Part shown: piece after piece, positions 22,147 through 33,372 of the stretch | Position numbering within the stretch: the stretch's first letter is position 1 | Layout: every line of letters starts with the position of its first letter | Origin: Bedellia somnulentella | Taxonomy: Eukaryota > Arthropoda > Insecta > Lepidoptera > Bedelliidae | Reading direction: 5' to 3' | Assembly (NCBI GenBank): GCA_963576735.1 | Contig: OY755174.1 | Location: forward strand, 6,820,001-6,884,000 | Length of the DNA stretch: 64,000 nucleotides | Notes under the pieces: model-generated | Seen by the model: the letters and a program-made list of their open reading frames with translations, nothing else | Told to the model about the DNA's origin: nothing | Database searches by the model: none | Translations under genes and position numbers: made by a program

Positions 22147-22283
22147 TTGGAAGTAAGGCCGCTATATTAGCTGGGATTTTCGGATCCTTCTTAATCCGTT
22201 GTGTAATTTTTGTGTTAATTTTATACGATAACACCGCGTGCGGTTCATCTACTTCCATCTCGTCAATAGTCTTGTACTGAATC
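22147..22283 (-). CDS. Modular gene, exon 23 (B type)
   Basis: 137 nt, acceptor cttgcag, donor CCAA|gtcagt. Encodes IQYKTIDEMEVDEPHAVLSY then KINTKITQRIKKDPKIPANI. A donor four bases later would break the phase with exon 24, so gtcagt was chosen; exon 20 has the same length. Confidence 0.65.
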
Positions 22284-22383
22284 CTGCAAGTAGAATATAT
22301 CATTATGGGTTTAATCAACGTCAAGTATATAAAAAAGTTAAACTTACAGTGTATATTGTATCGTGCATTAACGCTTTTAAGTG

Positions 22384-22546
22384 ACTGTTCGGCGATGCTG
22401 TTGGAGACCCATCACCAATAATAACCTTTATTTTACAAAATTTACCCCACTCAATTTCTAAAAGTAGCTGAGGAATTTCTTAACCTAAAGCTATAGCTAC
22501 CCTTTATAGGGATTTATAGCCGTGAGCATATGTATGTGTGTATGTT
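22384..22546 (+). repeat. RTE-tailed SINE, 5'-truncated
   Basis: Starts at the core (ggcgatgctgttggagaccc) and keeps the full tail (gccgtgagcatatgtatgtg). Confidence 0.8.
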
Positions 22547-22573
22547 AAACTTATAGCAGTAATGTTATCTTAC

Positions 22574-22685
22574 AAAAAGCCGGCATCAGCGTAAGACTTC
22601 CGAACATTTCCGTGTCTGAACAGCTGAACATCGCCAACGTTGCGCAACATGTCAGATAACCATTTCACGGCATCGTTGTATTCGC
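22574..22685 (-). CDS. Modular gene, exon 22 (A type)
   Basis: 112 nt; encodes EYNDAVKWLSDMLRNVGDVQ then LFRHGNVRKSYADAGF. The pattern hydrophobic-x-x-M-x-x-x-G-D ... G ... Y is shared with exons 11 and 19. Confidence 0.7.
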
Positions 22686-23085
22686 CTGAAGGAATAAAAT
22701 TTAATAAATATAGCATATTAGAAAGATTACATCACAAATAATTACTAGTTAGTTTCTTTTAGCTCAAGAGTTGCCGAGTGTTCTCGTGCGTTGTTCGTTT
22801 AGGCTAGCATTCAAATTATGATGGACCTCACCGTTACTGCTTTCATACACTTCACTTTAATACATAAAAAATGAAAAAATGATACCTTCTTGATAATATT
22901 CGAAACTTTTCCCATAACATTAAATTTTAAGGCATGATGCATGTGTGAGTATGGTTCACTGTAATACTTTTCTATACAATTACTGAACGGATTTGAACAA
23001 ACAAGGTGTGAGTAAATTTTGTAGCCCTCGATCCAGATGCACAACAGATGCCCTATAAAGTATTTCTAGATGACGTAAATACATT

Positions 23086-23318
23086 CTGTGTAGTGTCGGC
23101 TTAGAATAGCACTGCCATTTCTTCCCATGGGTGATCGCAAGAGGCGACTAAGGGTATCGGGGCTTTTGAGTGATTTTTGGGCGAAGCGATTGGATTACTA
23201 AAAATATTTGTTTTACAATTTTTTCTCCACTGAACTCCCAAAAGTTGCTGAAGAATTTTCTTTTGCTCTGTCTAACCCTTTTAGGCACTTACTGCCGTGA
23301 GTATATGTATGTATGTAG
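23086..23318 (+). repeat. RTE-tailed SINE copy
   Basis: Head ctgtgtagtgtcggcttaga to tail ctgccgtgagtatatgtatg, diverged in the core. Confidence 0.85.
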
Positions 23319-23469
23319 ACCCAACTGTAATTTGCAGATTTTGGAAAATTTTGCTAGGAAATTTACATAACTTCAAGGATAGATAGCTGGAAATCGACCA
23401 TATTTTACTAACAAATTTCTCAACTCAAACGTTCACGCCATATATCGCTGAAGGGGTTGGTTACGTACT

Positions 23470-23775
23470 AATACTTCTGAACATTACGTGTCATCGTCAC
23501 TAATGTTCAGAGTTCCCGCGTTTTGCTTGGACAGTGTACTTACGGGGGCAAGCCTATCGCCATTTGGTACGAATACACTGTCACATGTCTTAAGTACAAC
23601 TTGCCATGTGGGTTTCCTCACGATGTTTTCCCTCACCGTTAACAACCATGATAAATTAACTACACATGTGACTTTAGAAAAGACAAATTGGTGTAGGCCC
23701 AACCCGGGATTTGAACTCACGCCTTTACGTATCGATGGGCGGTCGTTCTACCTATTGGACTATCATGGCTGCTGT
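23470..23775 (-). repeat. tRNA-derived SINE
   Basis: On the minus strand a tRNA-like head carries an A-box-like tagtccaataggtagaacg and a B box gagttcaaatccc (23706-23718), followed by ggttgggcct and a body with gtgaggaaacccacatggc, a motif common in lepidopteran SINEs. The plus-strand ORF is a shadow. It lies in intron 21. Confidence 0.75.
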
Positions 23776-23830
23776 TATCATGACTACCAAATTTAAATGT
23801 TGTTTTATAAATAAACAGCGATAAACTTAC

Positions 23831-23881
23831 ATTGACGTTTTGTGTGCGAAACAAGAAGTTGCGCGTTGCGTTTTATGACAT
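23831..23881 (-). CDS. Modular gene, exon 21 (C type)
   Basis: 51 nt; encodes DVIKRNAQLLVSHTKRQ. Acceptor ctttgttgcag, donor CAAT|gtaagt. Confidence 0.7.
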
Positions 23882-24225
23882 CTGCAACAAAGTGGAATAT
23901 TAATACTAGGGCAACTGAGAATAAATCAAACCGTTAAAAAAAAAACAAAAAACAAATAGTACGTTGTTTTTTAACATAGCACATTGAAACGATAATTTTC
24001 TATCAAGTTTACCAAAAATCAGATTATATATTGAAGTTGCATGCACCTTTTCATTTTTAGCAGCACATTATTTATTCGTTAACTTGAATTACTGAATAAT
24101 TTTTACTGTAAAATAATATGAAATCATGTCGGTTACCTATATTTAACTACGTTGATTTATTTATGTCGCTCTGCGATGATCATAGGTTCCTATAAAATTA
24201 ATTAATACATACAATACCATAACTA

Positions 24226-24545
24226 TTGCATTACATTTACCTCACACATGTTCGTAAAGAAATGTTAAGGTGGTTTGGGCACATAGAGAGGATGGATGAA
24301 CGTAAAGTAGCAAAAGAGATATATAGAGCCAAAGTAGATGGTGTTGTCAGTAGAGGACGGCCGCGTAAGACGTTTGAAAACCAAATTGAAACGTTATTAC
24401 GATACGAAGGCCAAAGTCCGTACTGAAAAGAATAAAAGAGCATGTATGAATGATGCATGTGACTGAAGCAAGAAAGCCTTTGCCTGGATCGTACAAAGCG
24501 GCGTCTCTGCCTACCCCAATGGGAACATCGCGCGCGAGTAAGTAT
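24226..24545 (+). pseudogene. RTE LINE 3' fragment
   Basis: The frame MLRWFGHIERMDERKVAKEI then SRGRPRKTFENQIE matches the C-terminus of the RTE copies in this window, followed by tctgcctaccccaatgggaa. It is 5'-truncated with a frameshift near 24425, and lies in intron 20. Confidence 0.85.
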
Positions 24546-24585
24546 CTTCGTAAAAATATCATTCTACTGGAGATATAGAACTTAC

Positions 24586-24722
24586 CGTCTATAACGGATT
24601 GACTGATTCCAGTTTTGTTAGCTACGTTAGCCATTATCTTCTTTAGTTTTTCTTCTATTTGCTGCTGAAGTACCGGATCAGGTTTGTTAATCGTATCGTC
24701 GTATGTTGCTAGATTAGATAAA
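24586..24722 (-). CDS. Modular gene, exon 20 (B type)
   Basis: 137 nt; encodes LSNLATYDDTINKPDPVLQQ then QIEEKLKKIMANVANKTGIS, charged and likely helical. Acceptor gttttttttcag, donor GACG|gtaag. Confidence 0.75.
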
Positions 24723-24991
24723 CTGAAAAAAAACAGAGTCTTTCGAATATGAACATAGAATATGAACTAAAATATGTTTTAATTTACCCATCGGAATCAT
24801 TATTAACAGTTTAAACTAATTTTTAACTAAACTTACACAAAAAATTTAAAAAAATATCAAACTTAAAACTTTGCTTTGCTTTAAATAGTTTTGTGATGTT
24901 ATCTTTCAGTCTAAGATACAGTATTTAAGTATTAACGGAAGTTTTTTCTCTTATTTATATTATAAAACTTGTCAAATAATCTAAGACTTAC

Positions 24992-25103
24992 TATTTAGCG
25001 GAGTTTTTGTATGATTTAGTGATAACATCATGACGGATCAGGTCAGCATCACCAGCGCGTCGCATTTCTTCCAGCAATTTTATATAAGCGTGGATTTCCT
25101 CAT
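24992..25103 (-). CDS. Modular gene, exon 19 (A type)
   Basis: 112 nt; encodes DEEIHAYIKLLEEMRRAGDA then DLIRHDVITKSYKNSAKY. Clear example of the A pattern. No D exon was found between it and exon 18, and none is needed for phase. Confidence 0.75.
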
Positions 25104-25438
25104 CTGAAAAAAGACACCAATTAAGCAAAAAACTTATTTACTTTTAATAAATTTTATTATCTGGGTTTTAAAACAATAATCGGAGGAGTTATTATTAATA
25201 ACAAATATACTGTACAATAAAAATATAAGAGTTTGGAAGTGGCATAGATAAAATAATACGTAGAAATAGTAGCAAGAATAAGAAAAGAGGAAAAGATATC
25301 ATGTAGCTCGCATATCAATGATTTTTGAGCAGACTTTATCATGCCAACACGTCTATAGGCTGATGATGATGAAGCGTTATTTTAAAAATAAAAAGAACTT
25401 GTAACCTACGTATAAAAGATGGGTATACAAGATCTTAC

Positions 25439-25489
25439 CTGCTCCAGGTCGGAACCTTGATAATAGGTTAGCAGCGTCATTGATCTTGA
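25439..25489 (-). CDS. Modular gene, exon 18 (C type)
   Basis: 51 nt; encodes LKINDAANLLSRFRPGA. Acceptor attgttttcag, donor GCAG|gtaaga. Confidence 0.7.
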
Positions 25490-25774
25490 CTGAAAACAAT
25501 ATATTAGTATTACACATTTCATTAGGAATATATAAATGCTTTTCCATGTATACTTGTGAAGTGGACTTATTACACACAACTTGAAAATCATTATACTATG
25601 CATCAAACGGTTAAGTAACTTAAAATATTGGGAGTTACAATCTTCTTAATTTAAATACTTATAAATAAATTATATGGCTTTTGGTTTTTGCACATCACGG
25701 ATCTTCCAGAAATGAATTTCATTTGGAAGTTTTTTAACATGATAAACATGTTTTAAACTGTACTATATCATTGA

Positions 25775-26241
25775 AAGCAGACTGAAGCATGAAAGTAGAG
25801 TGAATGCAGTAGAAATGAGATCCCTCAGAAAAGTGTGTAATGTAAGGTTATGTGATCGTGTGAGGAATGATGTGATTCGTGAAAGGTGTGGTGTAAAAGA
25901 TGATATTGTAAGAAAGATAGAAAAAGGAATGTTGAGATGGTTTGGGCACATAGAGAGGATGGATGACAGTAAATTGGTGAAAGAGATATATAGAGCCAAT
26001 GTGGAAGGTAATGTTAGTAGAGGACGACCTCGGAGGACACATTTGGATCAAATAGAAAATGTGCTCAAAAAGGCAGGTGTCCACAGTATGAAGAATAAAA
26101 GAGCATGTATGAAAAGATTGATGGATGTAAACGAAGCCAGAGAGGTTTGCCAGGATCGTACAAAGTGGCGATCGATAGTCTCTGCCTACCCCAATGGGAA
26201 CTAACGGCGTGAGAATATGTATGTATGTATGTATGTATATC
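25775..26241 (+). pseudogene. RTE LINE 3' fragment with (TATG)n tail
   Basis: Plus-strand frame from SRVNAVEMRSLRKVCNVRLC through MLRWFGHIERMDDSK to a stop after SIVSAYPNGN, then ggcgtgagaatatg and five TATG units. 5'-truncated; it ends 35 bases before exon 17. Confidence 0.9.
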
Positions 26242-26275
26242 ACTGAAGTTATGAAATTTATAAGAATCATCTTAC

Positions 26276-26451
26276 GTTCCATAAGTTTGTTAGCTTCCAT
26301 CGGGATAGCGCTCGTGTGCAACATTTCCATCAAATTGGCTTTCACTTCTTTGGCGATCTCCTCGCGAGGCTGTTCATAAGCCGGAGCGCCAGTCTTGTCG
26401 TCGAGACCTTTCACAGCTGTCGGAAGTTTTCGAGCCTCAGCTTTCTTTAAC
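26276..26451 (-). CDS. Modular gene, exon 17 (B type, longest)
   Basis: 176 nt; encodes LKKAEARKLPTAVKGLDDKT, then PREEIAKEVKANLMEMLHTS and EANKLME. The most complete B exon, with an insert (LDDKTGAPAYEQ) absent from others. It sits between two RTE insertions of opposite orientation. Confidence 0.8.
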
Positions 26452-26511
26452 CTGCAAATATAAATTATTTCTCTAGAAAACATTAAAACATGTTTACGGT
26501 TGAACAATCAA

Positions 26512-27567
26512 TTAAGAAAAATCCGGAAATATGGCTGACTGTGATGTTTTCAGACAGTTATTTATTTCGTCATAATTTATTTTACTCTCTATGTGCCCAA
26601 ACCATCTCAACATTCCTTTTTCTATCTTTCTTACAATATCATCTTTTACACCACACTTTTCACGAATCACATCATTCCTCACACGATCACATAACCTTAC
26701 ATTACACACTTTTCTGAGGGATCTCATTTCTACTGCATTCACTCTACTTTCATGCTTCTTCTGCCACACCCAACATTCACTGCCATACATAAGCGTAGGA
26801 ACGAGGACAGCATCATGCACAGCCATTCGGGCCTTTTCAGACACCGACTGACTAGACATTAGACTATCCAGTGCTCCATTTACCGCATTACCCTTTTTCA
26901 CTCTTCTCTCGATATCTTCATCACACTTTCCATCCCTAGTAAACAAACTTCCCAAATATACAAACTCTTTCACTTGTTCCACTTTCTTACCATTAATCTC
27001 AATCACGCATTCGGTCATATTCACCTCTCTCTCAAAAACCATAGTTTTTGTTTTATCCACATTCACCCTCATTCCCTTTTTTTCAAAAGACGCACGTGCA
27101 ATATTCATCATCTCTTGCAACTCTTCAACCGACGATGCAAGTAACACTTGATCATCAGCATATAAGAGGCATTTGATGATGAATCCACCCATTCTCAGTC
27201 CATAATCACTTTCACGCAACTCTGTTAAACATTCATCCATGAACAAATTGAAGAGCCACGGGGAAGCTACACAACCCTGTCGGACACCCCGAGAGATCCC
27301 GAACCAGTCAGTATTTTCCACGTTTAGTCTCACACATGCACTGGAATCCTCATAGAGTGATACCAGTGCACGTATAAGTCGACTCCCCAAACCGAACTTG
27401 GATAACACCTCCCATAAACACTTTCTTACCACCCTATCATACGCCTTCTCTAAATCAATGAAGGAGCAACACACCTTTCGGTTCTTAGCGAAGAACTTTT
27501 CGGTGATGCTCCTTAAAGAGAAGATTTGGTCCATACATCCCATTCCCTTTCTAAATCCTGCTTGCAC
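26512..27567 (-). pseudogene. RTE reverse transcriptase, main part
   Basis: Open frame with QAGFRKGMGCMDQIF, FIDLEKAYDRVV (motif A), GVRQGCVASPWLFNLFMDE (motif B), LLYADDQVLL (motif C) and GSLFTRDGKCDEDIERR. The last residues (SKINYDEI...) are unrelated flank after the truncation. Confidence 0.85.
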
Positions 27568-28529
27568 ATCCCCGTTTCATTCATCACTCTTTCAATCAAA
27601 ACCTTTGCATACAATTTACCGACAATGCTGAGTAGGCTAATTCCACGGTAGTTTCTAGCCTCCTGGTGTGACCCCTTTCCTTTATATAAAGGCACAATTA
27701 CCGCTTTGCACCAGTCTTGTGGCACTTTGCCACTCGACCAGCATTTTTGGAAAAGGAAGTACAACCAGGAAGCCACCACCCCTTTACCAGCCCTCAGCAT
27801 TTCAGTGTTTATCCTGTCATACCCTGCCGCTTTCCCTAGTTTCATACTTTTCATCGCTTTCATTATTTCTTCCATACTGATCTCACTGTCACTAAAGTCA
27901 CCCATAACGTCGTTCCAATCAACATTACTGCCGATTCGCGAAGAAATGGATGTATCCTCTTTTTCAAAGAGTCCCTCAAAATAGTTCTTGCATACTCGTC
28001 TTATGCTACTTTCATCCGTCGCCAATTCACCCTGTTCATCTCTCACAACATTCACTCTCGCGTTTTGGGAAACCCCCTTTTCTTTCCGGATATATTTCCA
28101 GAACAACTTTTGGTTATTCCGGAAATTATCAGAGAGTTTCCTCTCACACCATTCTATCAGATCACGCTTTTTCTTTTCTATTTTCTTCTTAACCTCATTA
28201 TTAACTCTCTTATATTCATCTTCACTATTCTTCACTACATCATCTGTTACTCTCGCATCCATTCGTTTACTAGCTTTAATCGCTAGTAAATCTAACCAAG
28301 CTTTCTTCTTATCTCCAACTGCCTCTTTCACATCTTTATCCCACCAACTTGTTGGTGGTCTATTTATTCTTTTACTCAATCCACATACTTCCGTCGCACA
28401 TTCAACCATTGACGATTTGAGCACATCCCATACTTCTTCTATTTCCAATTCATCCTTCATCTCCACGCAACTTAGCCTTTCGTCCAATTTCTTCATATAT
28501 TCATCTCTAATATTTTCATCCTCTTCCAA
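27513..28529 (-). pseudogene. RTE linker and RT fingers
   Basis: Charged linker (EEVWDVLKSSMVECATEVCG, KKKIEKKKRDLIEWC), then WKYIRKEKGVS, GKAAGYDRINTEMLRAG and VIVPLYKGKG ... NYRGISLLSI, the fingers of the RT. It leaves frame at the deletion near 27565. Confidence 0.8.
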
Positions 28530-28834
28530 TCTTTTACTCTAGCAAATTCAGTTATCGACACTTTGGCCCTGTGACGCCAACGCGTGCACAGTCCCCTCAA
28601 TCGTGATATCACGAGAAAGTGGTCTGTGCCAACGTTAATGCCCCTATGGACTCTGGTGTCAACAACCTTTGCTCTTAGCCTTTCATCCACTATCACAAAA
28701 TCTATCATACTTCTCTCGCTTCCTCTCTGTCTAGTATACATATGGATATCTTTGTGTTCAAACAACGTGTTCGTTATACAAAGATTCCTCTCCAAACATA
28801 CATCAATCACTTTTTCACCATTCTCGTTCACTCT

Positions 28835-29311
28835 TTAATCACCAAACTTTCCTAAAACTCTTTCACAACCGTTGCGTGACACACCTACCAAACCATTAAA
28901 ATCTCCTAACATAACAATTTTCTCATTTTCATCACACCCATTCGCAACATCGTCTAACAGATTCCAAAACTCCTCCCTCTCGGATAGTGATCTGGACATG
29001 TCCGGAGTATACACGCAAATTATGCGCATCCGGACAAGCCCTACCTTCACCTTTATCCATAGGAGAATTGGACTCACACACGCATAATCTTTCATGCACT
29101 TAGCCATCCTCTCAGATATCAGAAGTCCCACGCCTTGGCAAGCTCTGTCACTCTCGGCAACTCCCGACCAGAAAGCTGTAAATGGGCCAAGTTGTGAAAC
29201 CTCTTTTTCCTTGCGCTTCGTTTCATTTACACACAGAAAATCTAGTTTTCTTTCTTCCATAATCAAACATACTTCATCTAATTTTTCATGCATCCCTCCA
29301 CACACATTCAT
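28835..29311 (-). pseudogene. RTE endonuclease, N-terminal half
   Basis: 158 codons from ATG at 29309-29311: FLCVNETKRKEKE, QGVGLLISERMAKCM, VRMRIICVYTPDMS, MLGDFNGLVGVSRN. An apurinic-type endonuclease that would nick target DNA. It ends at a TAA that replaces the Gln codon of the second copy; the frame continues to 28493 with TRQRGSERSMIDFVIVDERL. Confidence 0.85.
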
Positions 29312-29746
29312 CGTACTAAAGCGGGTCTCTTTAGCTCACTTTTCGCCCCGTGAGGAACCACGGCGTAATGAGTGGCGAGCCACATCGCCGCCACCGCGTT
29401 TAATTGTAGTTTGCAAACACATTCGGTTCCCACGAAAAGCAAGGGGAATATATTGTCCGCCTAGCCAGAGCCCCGCTTGACTAGGTAAGGTTATTTAGTA
29501 CCCGGAGTTCACCAGGCTACGGGACGGCGGCACGCTAACGACCAGGCTCACCCCTGGCCACGCATCCCTTTGCACGGCAGACCTTGGATTGGTGTAGGGG
29601 CGAAGATGAAAAAGCCCTTTTCCCTTAGTCGACTTTTACGACACCCACGGGAAGAGATGGGGTAGTGCTATTCTATGCCGACACTACACAGAGATTTTTT
29701 AATAAAATCACCCAAATATGAAAACTATGTGTGAAATTTACGGTAC

Positions 29747-29849
29747 CTTTGTGCGGAATAGAAGAAGGTTTCGTTATCGTTAAGTTCACTTAACAATAGT
29801 CTGTCATTCTTTTTCTGCATTGAGGATACGAGCATCTTAGCCACAGTCG
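29747..29849 (-). CDS. Modular gene, exon 16 (A type, short)
   Basis: 103 nt; encodes ATVAKMLVSSMQKKNDRLLL then SELNDNETFFYSAQR. Nine bases shorter than other A exons, phase kept. Confidence 0.7.
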
Positions 29850-29971
29850 CTAAAATAAAGAATAAAATAATTCCTCTTTATAGATTCCGTGTATCCGTAG
29901 AATAAAGTAAGATCATTTGTCCTTTTACATTGGTGGAGTCAATTTTGATATCGGAGATTTAGTGGTGCTAA

Positions 29972-30421
29972 GGGCCGGCGCTGACTGCCGGCATGGCACG
30001 GCGTGTCATGGCAAAGGATTTCGGTACTGATATACCCATTTTTAATCTTATAACCATTAGTATAGAATTTATGTTACTTTATTTTGACACAACGATGCCG
30101 AGGGAGGCCGCGGTAGGACAGAACGTGCCTAAGCATGCCACGGGATGCCGCGGCGTACTGCTGCATCTCGCGAGACGCACGCGCATGACACGGGCCGCCA
30201 GTACGCGGCGCAGTCCGTTCGCCGCGCGGGGGGAGGGCAAGGGTAGGAGTGTATAATACGTTAAATACTAAATCCCAGTCAATCATTATGAACACAACTA
30301 ACTTTGAACATGCGCGGAGTTATTTGCCGTGTCATGCCGCGGAAGGCCGTGTTATCCTTCGGAATGCTGCACCAGAACTTACCGTGCCATCCTGTGCCAT
30401 GCCGGCAGTCAGCGCCGGCCC
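29972..30421. mobile_element. GC-rich Harbinger-like MITE
   Basis: Terminal inverted repeats gggccggcgctgactgccgg at 29972 and its reverse complement ending at 30421. The adjacent triplets are taa (29969-29971) and tag (30422-30424), compatible with a mutated 3-base target duplication. Internal gtgccatgccg-type repeats. GGGCC ends with 3-base TWA duplications fit PIF/Harbinger. The ORFs inside are spurious. Confidence 0.65.
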
Positions 30422-30831
30422 TAGTCTTATTTTTTAAAGACTCAAGGGATCCAGACATTATGCAATGTCTTTTCGATAACCTCAGTAAGTAACTGTTCTT
30501 CTAAAAAGGTAAACCCAAAAGAAGGTGAACGGAGTGTGAAGAAAAGTTAAGTGAAGTGAAAAAAAATCGAATGCAAATGAAGCTGCTCTCCCACCCCAAA
30601 AGGGGCAAATGACGTCATAGTCATACAATAGTTTATCAATGATTTCATAAAAGTATATTGCATTGGGATCAACTAAATACATGTAATAAATCAATTAAAT
30701 AGATTATATGATTGAAAATAAATTATTTATTAATTAATTATAGCTTTAGTGTTAATAATAGGACAAAAAAATACTTAGTCCTTAGTATTCGAATGTGATA
30801 ATAATAACTAATCACAATGCTTAGTAATTAC

Positions 30832-31067
30832 CTGGATCGTATTTTTTCTTTGCAAGTTCTAAAGCAGCCAATTCTTCCTCACTGCTCTCACTAGACTTGA
30901 AACTGCCCAACCCTCTCAGGGATGGGGAGCTGGGGCCTCGAGAAAGAGTGGGGCCAAGAGGAACACTTCCACTGTCCAGTGATTTAGGTGTGGCACTTCC
31001 AGAGTCGCTCACAGGACTGGATCTGGAGCTTTCAGGTTCTGCTATTCCGAGACTTCGCGAACCATCT
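30832..31067 (-). CDS. Modular gene, exon 15 (Ser/Pro-rich linker)
   Basis: 236 nt; acceptor gttttacag, donor CCAG|gtaatt. Encodes DGSRSLGIAEPESSRSSPVS, GPTLSRGPSSPSLRGLGSF and ESSEEELAALELAKKKYDP. A low-complexity Ser/Pro linker that splits unit 4 between its D and A exons. Confidence 0.75.
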
Positions 31068-31194
31068 CTGTAAAACAGCGTCAGGGTCGAAAGGGTAATT
31101 TCTACTAATTTATACATGTCTTCTATCAGATGTCATACGCCTGGTTAAAAGATATTCTTTTAATTGTAACAAGCTTTTTTGTACCTATACTTAC

Positions 31195-31213
31195 CCACTT
31201 ATTCCATGTTGCT
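31195..31213 (-). CDS. Modular gene, microexon 14
   Basis: 19 nt between gtttgttgttgcag and gtaagtatag; encodes EQHGIS plus split codons. Phase fits both neighbours. Its 19-nt length equals exon 1 and the upstream microexon at 47379. Confidence 0.6.
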
Positions 31214-31299
31214 CTGCAACAACAAACAAGGCAAATTAAAATGATTATGAACAATGGATTAATATTGTATCATTAATAAATGCATACAAAATAACTCAC

Positions 31300-31350
31300 C
31301 ACAGTGATCAGCGTTCTGTGCTAGATATTTGGCAGTCATGGGTATAGTTG
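31300..31350 (-). CDS. Modular gene, exon 13 (C type)
   Basis: 51 nt; encodes PTIPMTAKYLAQNADHC. Confidence 0.7.
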
Positions 31351-31382
31351 CTGCAATAGAAATAAAATGTATAAAGTTTTCA

Positions 31383-31474
31383 GTCTTTTTCCCACTCAAC
31401 TTCCAATAGTGGCTGAGATTTTTTTATTCCGCTCTGGCTACCCTTTTAAAGGATTTATAGCCATGAGTATATGC
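31383..31474 (+). repeat. RTE-tailed SINE 3' fragment
   Basis: Keeps tttttcccactcaacttcca and the tail tagccatgagtatatg. Confidence 0.75.
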
Positions 31475-31832
31475 AATTATGATTGTAATTTTCTACACTC
31501 TTATGATTCTTGAAAAAACAAAATTCAAAAAGAATTACTTTGATTATTTTTACAAGCCACATGAGTACTTGTCGTCAATAAGTTACCTTTAGGTTTTATA
31601 ATCAAAGTAATTGCTCTTCCCCCTCAAGTTACGTTGTTATTATTACAAATTAGATTACATTATAAATAAAAACCGGGAAACAAAATTGTATGCTGATCTT
31701 AACCTTTTTTATCCATAAAAAGTTTAATTTTTTACGCATTTCATGTTTGGAGAGGCTATTTTGCCCCTTTAAAATTTACTGAGTTTTTGTAATTTGCAAA
31801 AAAATATAAAAAAACTGATAAAACAATCTTAC

Positions 31833-31960
31833 GATTTTCCATAATTCCTTTTAAATGAGCTGGAGTTTCATTTTCCACCGTCGTGTTTGCTTTTTCTTTA
31901 ACATTTGCATACACCGGTTCTTTGTACTGTGTCGCTTCGAAAAACGGAGTCTTTTTTAAT
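31833..31960 (-). CDS. Modular gene, exon 12 (B type)
   Basis: 128 nt; acceptor ctgcag, donor AATC|gtaaga. Encodes LKKTPFFEATQYKEPVYANV then KEKANTTVENETPAHLKG. The opening LKK is shared with exon 17. Confidence 0.8.
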
Positions 31961-32009
31961 CTGCAGCAAGAAAACTCGAGATTATTTTCATAGAAAATAG
32001 GTATTTGGA

Positions 32010-32062
32010 GGCCTTGAGCGTCATTCACATTCATCAATCTTCTCATACATGCCCATATCAGA
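32010..32062 (-). repeat. Tiny RTE fragment
   Basis: The minus strand reads catgtatgagaagattgatg then aatgtgaatgacgc, close to the RTE C-terminal region (ACMKRLMDVNEA). Only about 50 bases remain. Confidence 0.6.
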
Positions 32063-32553
32063 TGACATGTCAGGATTTTCAGTTTTAATTCAAATAAAGG
32101 ATTAAATACGCAATGTATTAACGGTGGGAAAAGTTCGGAACATGCGTCCACGAAGAACTATACCTAAGAGGTCTTCTCTTCAATTTAACGATAATTTTAT
32201 CCGTATCTTATCTAACCTCTCCCTATTAACATCAGTTCCCACCGTACTGGCACAAATCGAAGTTTTGCAGTATAAAACGTGAATATTTATGTAACCTCCG
32301 TAGTTGTCGCACGATATCGACTAGTTAGTGCCAATATTATTACCATAATAATTGTACTAAACATTATAATAATCATTCGTTAGTCCTTCGAAGCGGCTAG
32401 TGCGACAGGAATATTTACAAGGTGTTAAAAGAGGTCGGTATGGACAGAATTATCATCTCCAGTTTTAAGAGTATACCCCTTATTTTTAAGTTTTTTTAAA
32501 TGTAGTATAAATTATAAATATATATAATTATATACATTTCTTTCGGTGCCATC

Positions 32554-33008
32554 CGACGAAAGATTTTTTGTAGGAGCGGTTATAAAACTTTTATATTAGA
32601 GTTGGGTAATGCATAAAATTTCAATGAGTTGACATATTAATTTTAGAATAGTTCAGTCAGCTATAGTTATATAAAATACCCGAATATATATTATAATCCC
32701 GAATAAATCAAATGCACGATTGCACGAGTGGACTGAATGGCCTCAGTGACGTGTTCAAAACTAGGTAAGGGAAGTGTAAATAGATTAAGGTGATACTGAT
32801 GTTAATTAAAAAATCTTTTAAATGCCTGTTTCTATACATTAGAATCAAGCAGTTTTAAAATATCAATATGCTAACAATAAAGACAATGTTTTTTTTTATA
32901 CTTTCTTTAAATAATTTGCTAAAACTACTATGCCAAGCCATTGGAATTTTATGCATTACCCATCTCTAAACTAAATGATTTATGATTGCTCCTACAAAAA
33001 CTAGGTCG
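32554..33008. repeat. Inverted-repeat MITE
   Basis: About 70 bases at 32554-32625 (ttttttgtaggagc ... gttgggtaatgcataaaatt) recur inverted at 32940-33008 (aattttatgcattacccatc ... gctcctacaaaaa). AT-rich centre, no coding. Superfamily not determined. Confidence 0.6.
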
Positions 33009-33057
33009 TCTGCGGGCGCGCTTATACTTAAAAGTACAATGCAATCAGTATACTTAC

Positions 33058-33169
33058 TTTTCAGCGGCTTGTTCATAAGTTTGCTCGAACTTTCCGCTTG
33101 CAACCATGACAGAATCTCCTTGAGAATGCATGTTATTTGTTAACAACAAAAACGATTGAAGCTCGTCTC
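33058..33169 (-). CDS. Modular gene, exon 11 (A type)
   Basis: 112 nt; encodes DELQSFLLLTNNMHSQGDSV then MVASGKFEQTYEQAAEK. Shares F-x-x-x-x-x-x-M ... Y-x-Q-x-A/G with exons 3 and 7. Confidence 0.8.
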
Positions 33170-33372
33170 CTGTAAAAAAAGAGATACAAAGTCTGTACAC
33201 GAAATCATGTATAAAAGTAATAAATAAACAGCATTAAGTATCCGCTATTAAATAAATCTAATAATTTGTTTCATTCCAAATTTCTATCTTGTGTTTGACT
33301 CGTTGTTTGCTAAAAGTTGAATTTAGCCAATATTATATTATTCAATCAGTAAAACCTACGTATTCTTTCATA

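Larger units (their letters stand above)
26587..29691 (-). mobile_element. RTE-like LINE, 5'-complete but lacking its 3' end
   Basis: The minus-strand 5' end starts ctgtgtagtgtcggcatag, identical in type to the SINE head. The ORF begins ATGAATGTGTGTGGAGGG at about 29311. Endonuclease motifs FLCVNET, MLGDFNG, MIDFVIVDERL and TDHFLVISRL, then RT motifs FIDLEKAYDRVV, RGVRQGCVASPW and LLYADDQVLL are visible. Homology stops at GHIE, so the last 300 bases and the tail present in the other copies are missing. Disabling changes: a stop where the sister copy has Gln (28835), a frameshift near 28530, and a 13-base deletion near 27565. It occupies intron 16 of the modular gene in the same orientation. 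Confidence 0.85.

Noticed and set aside
27398..29480. Series of plus-strand ORFs opposite the RTE
   Set aside because: Antisense shadows of the RTE frames; no start context, splice sites or motif.
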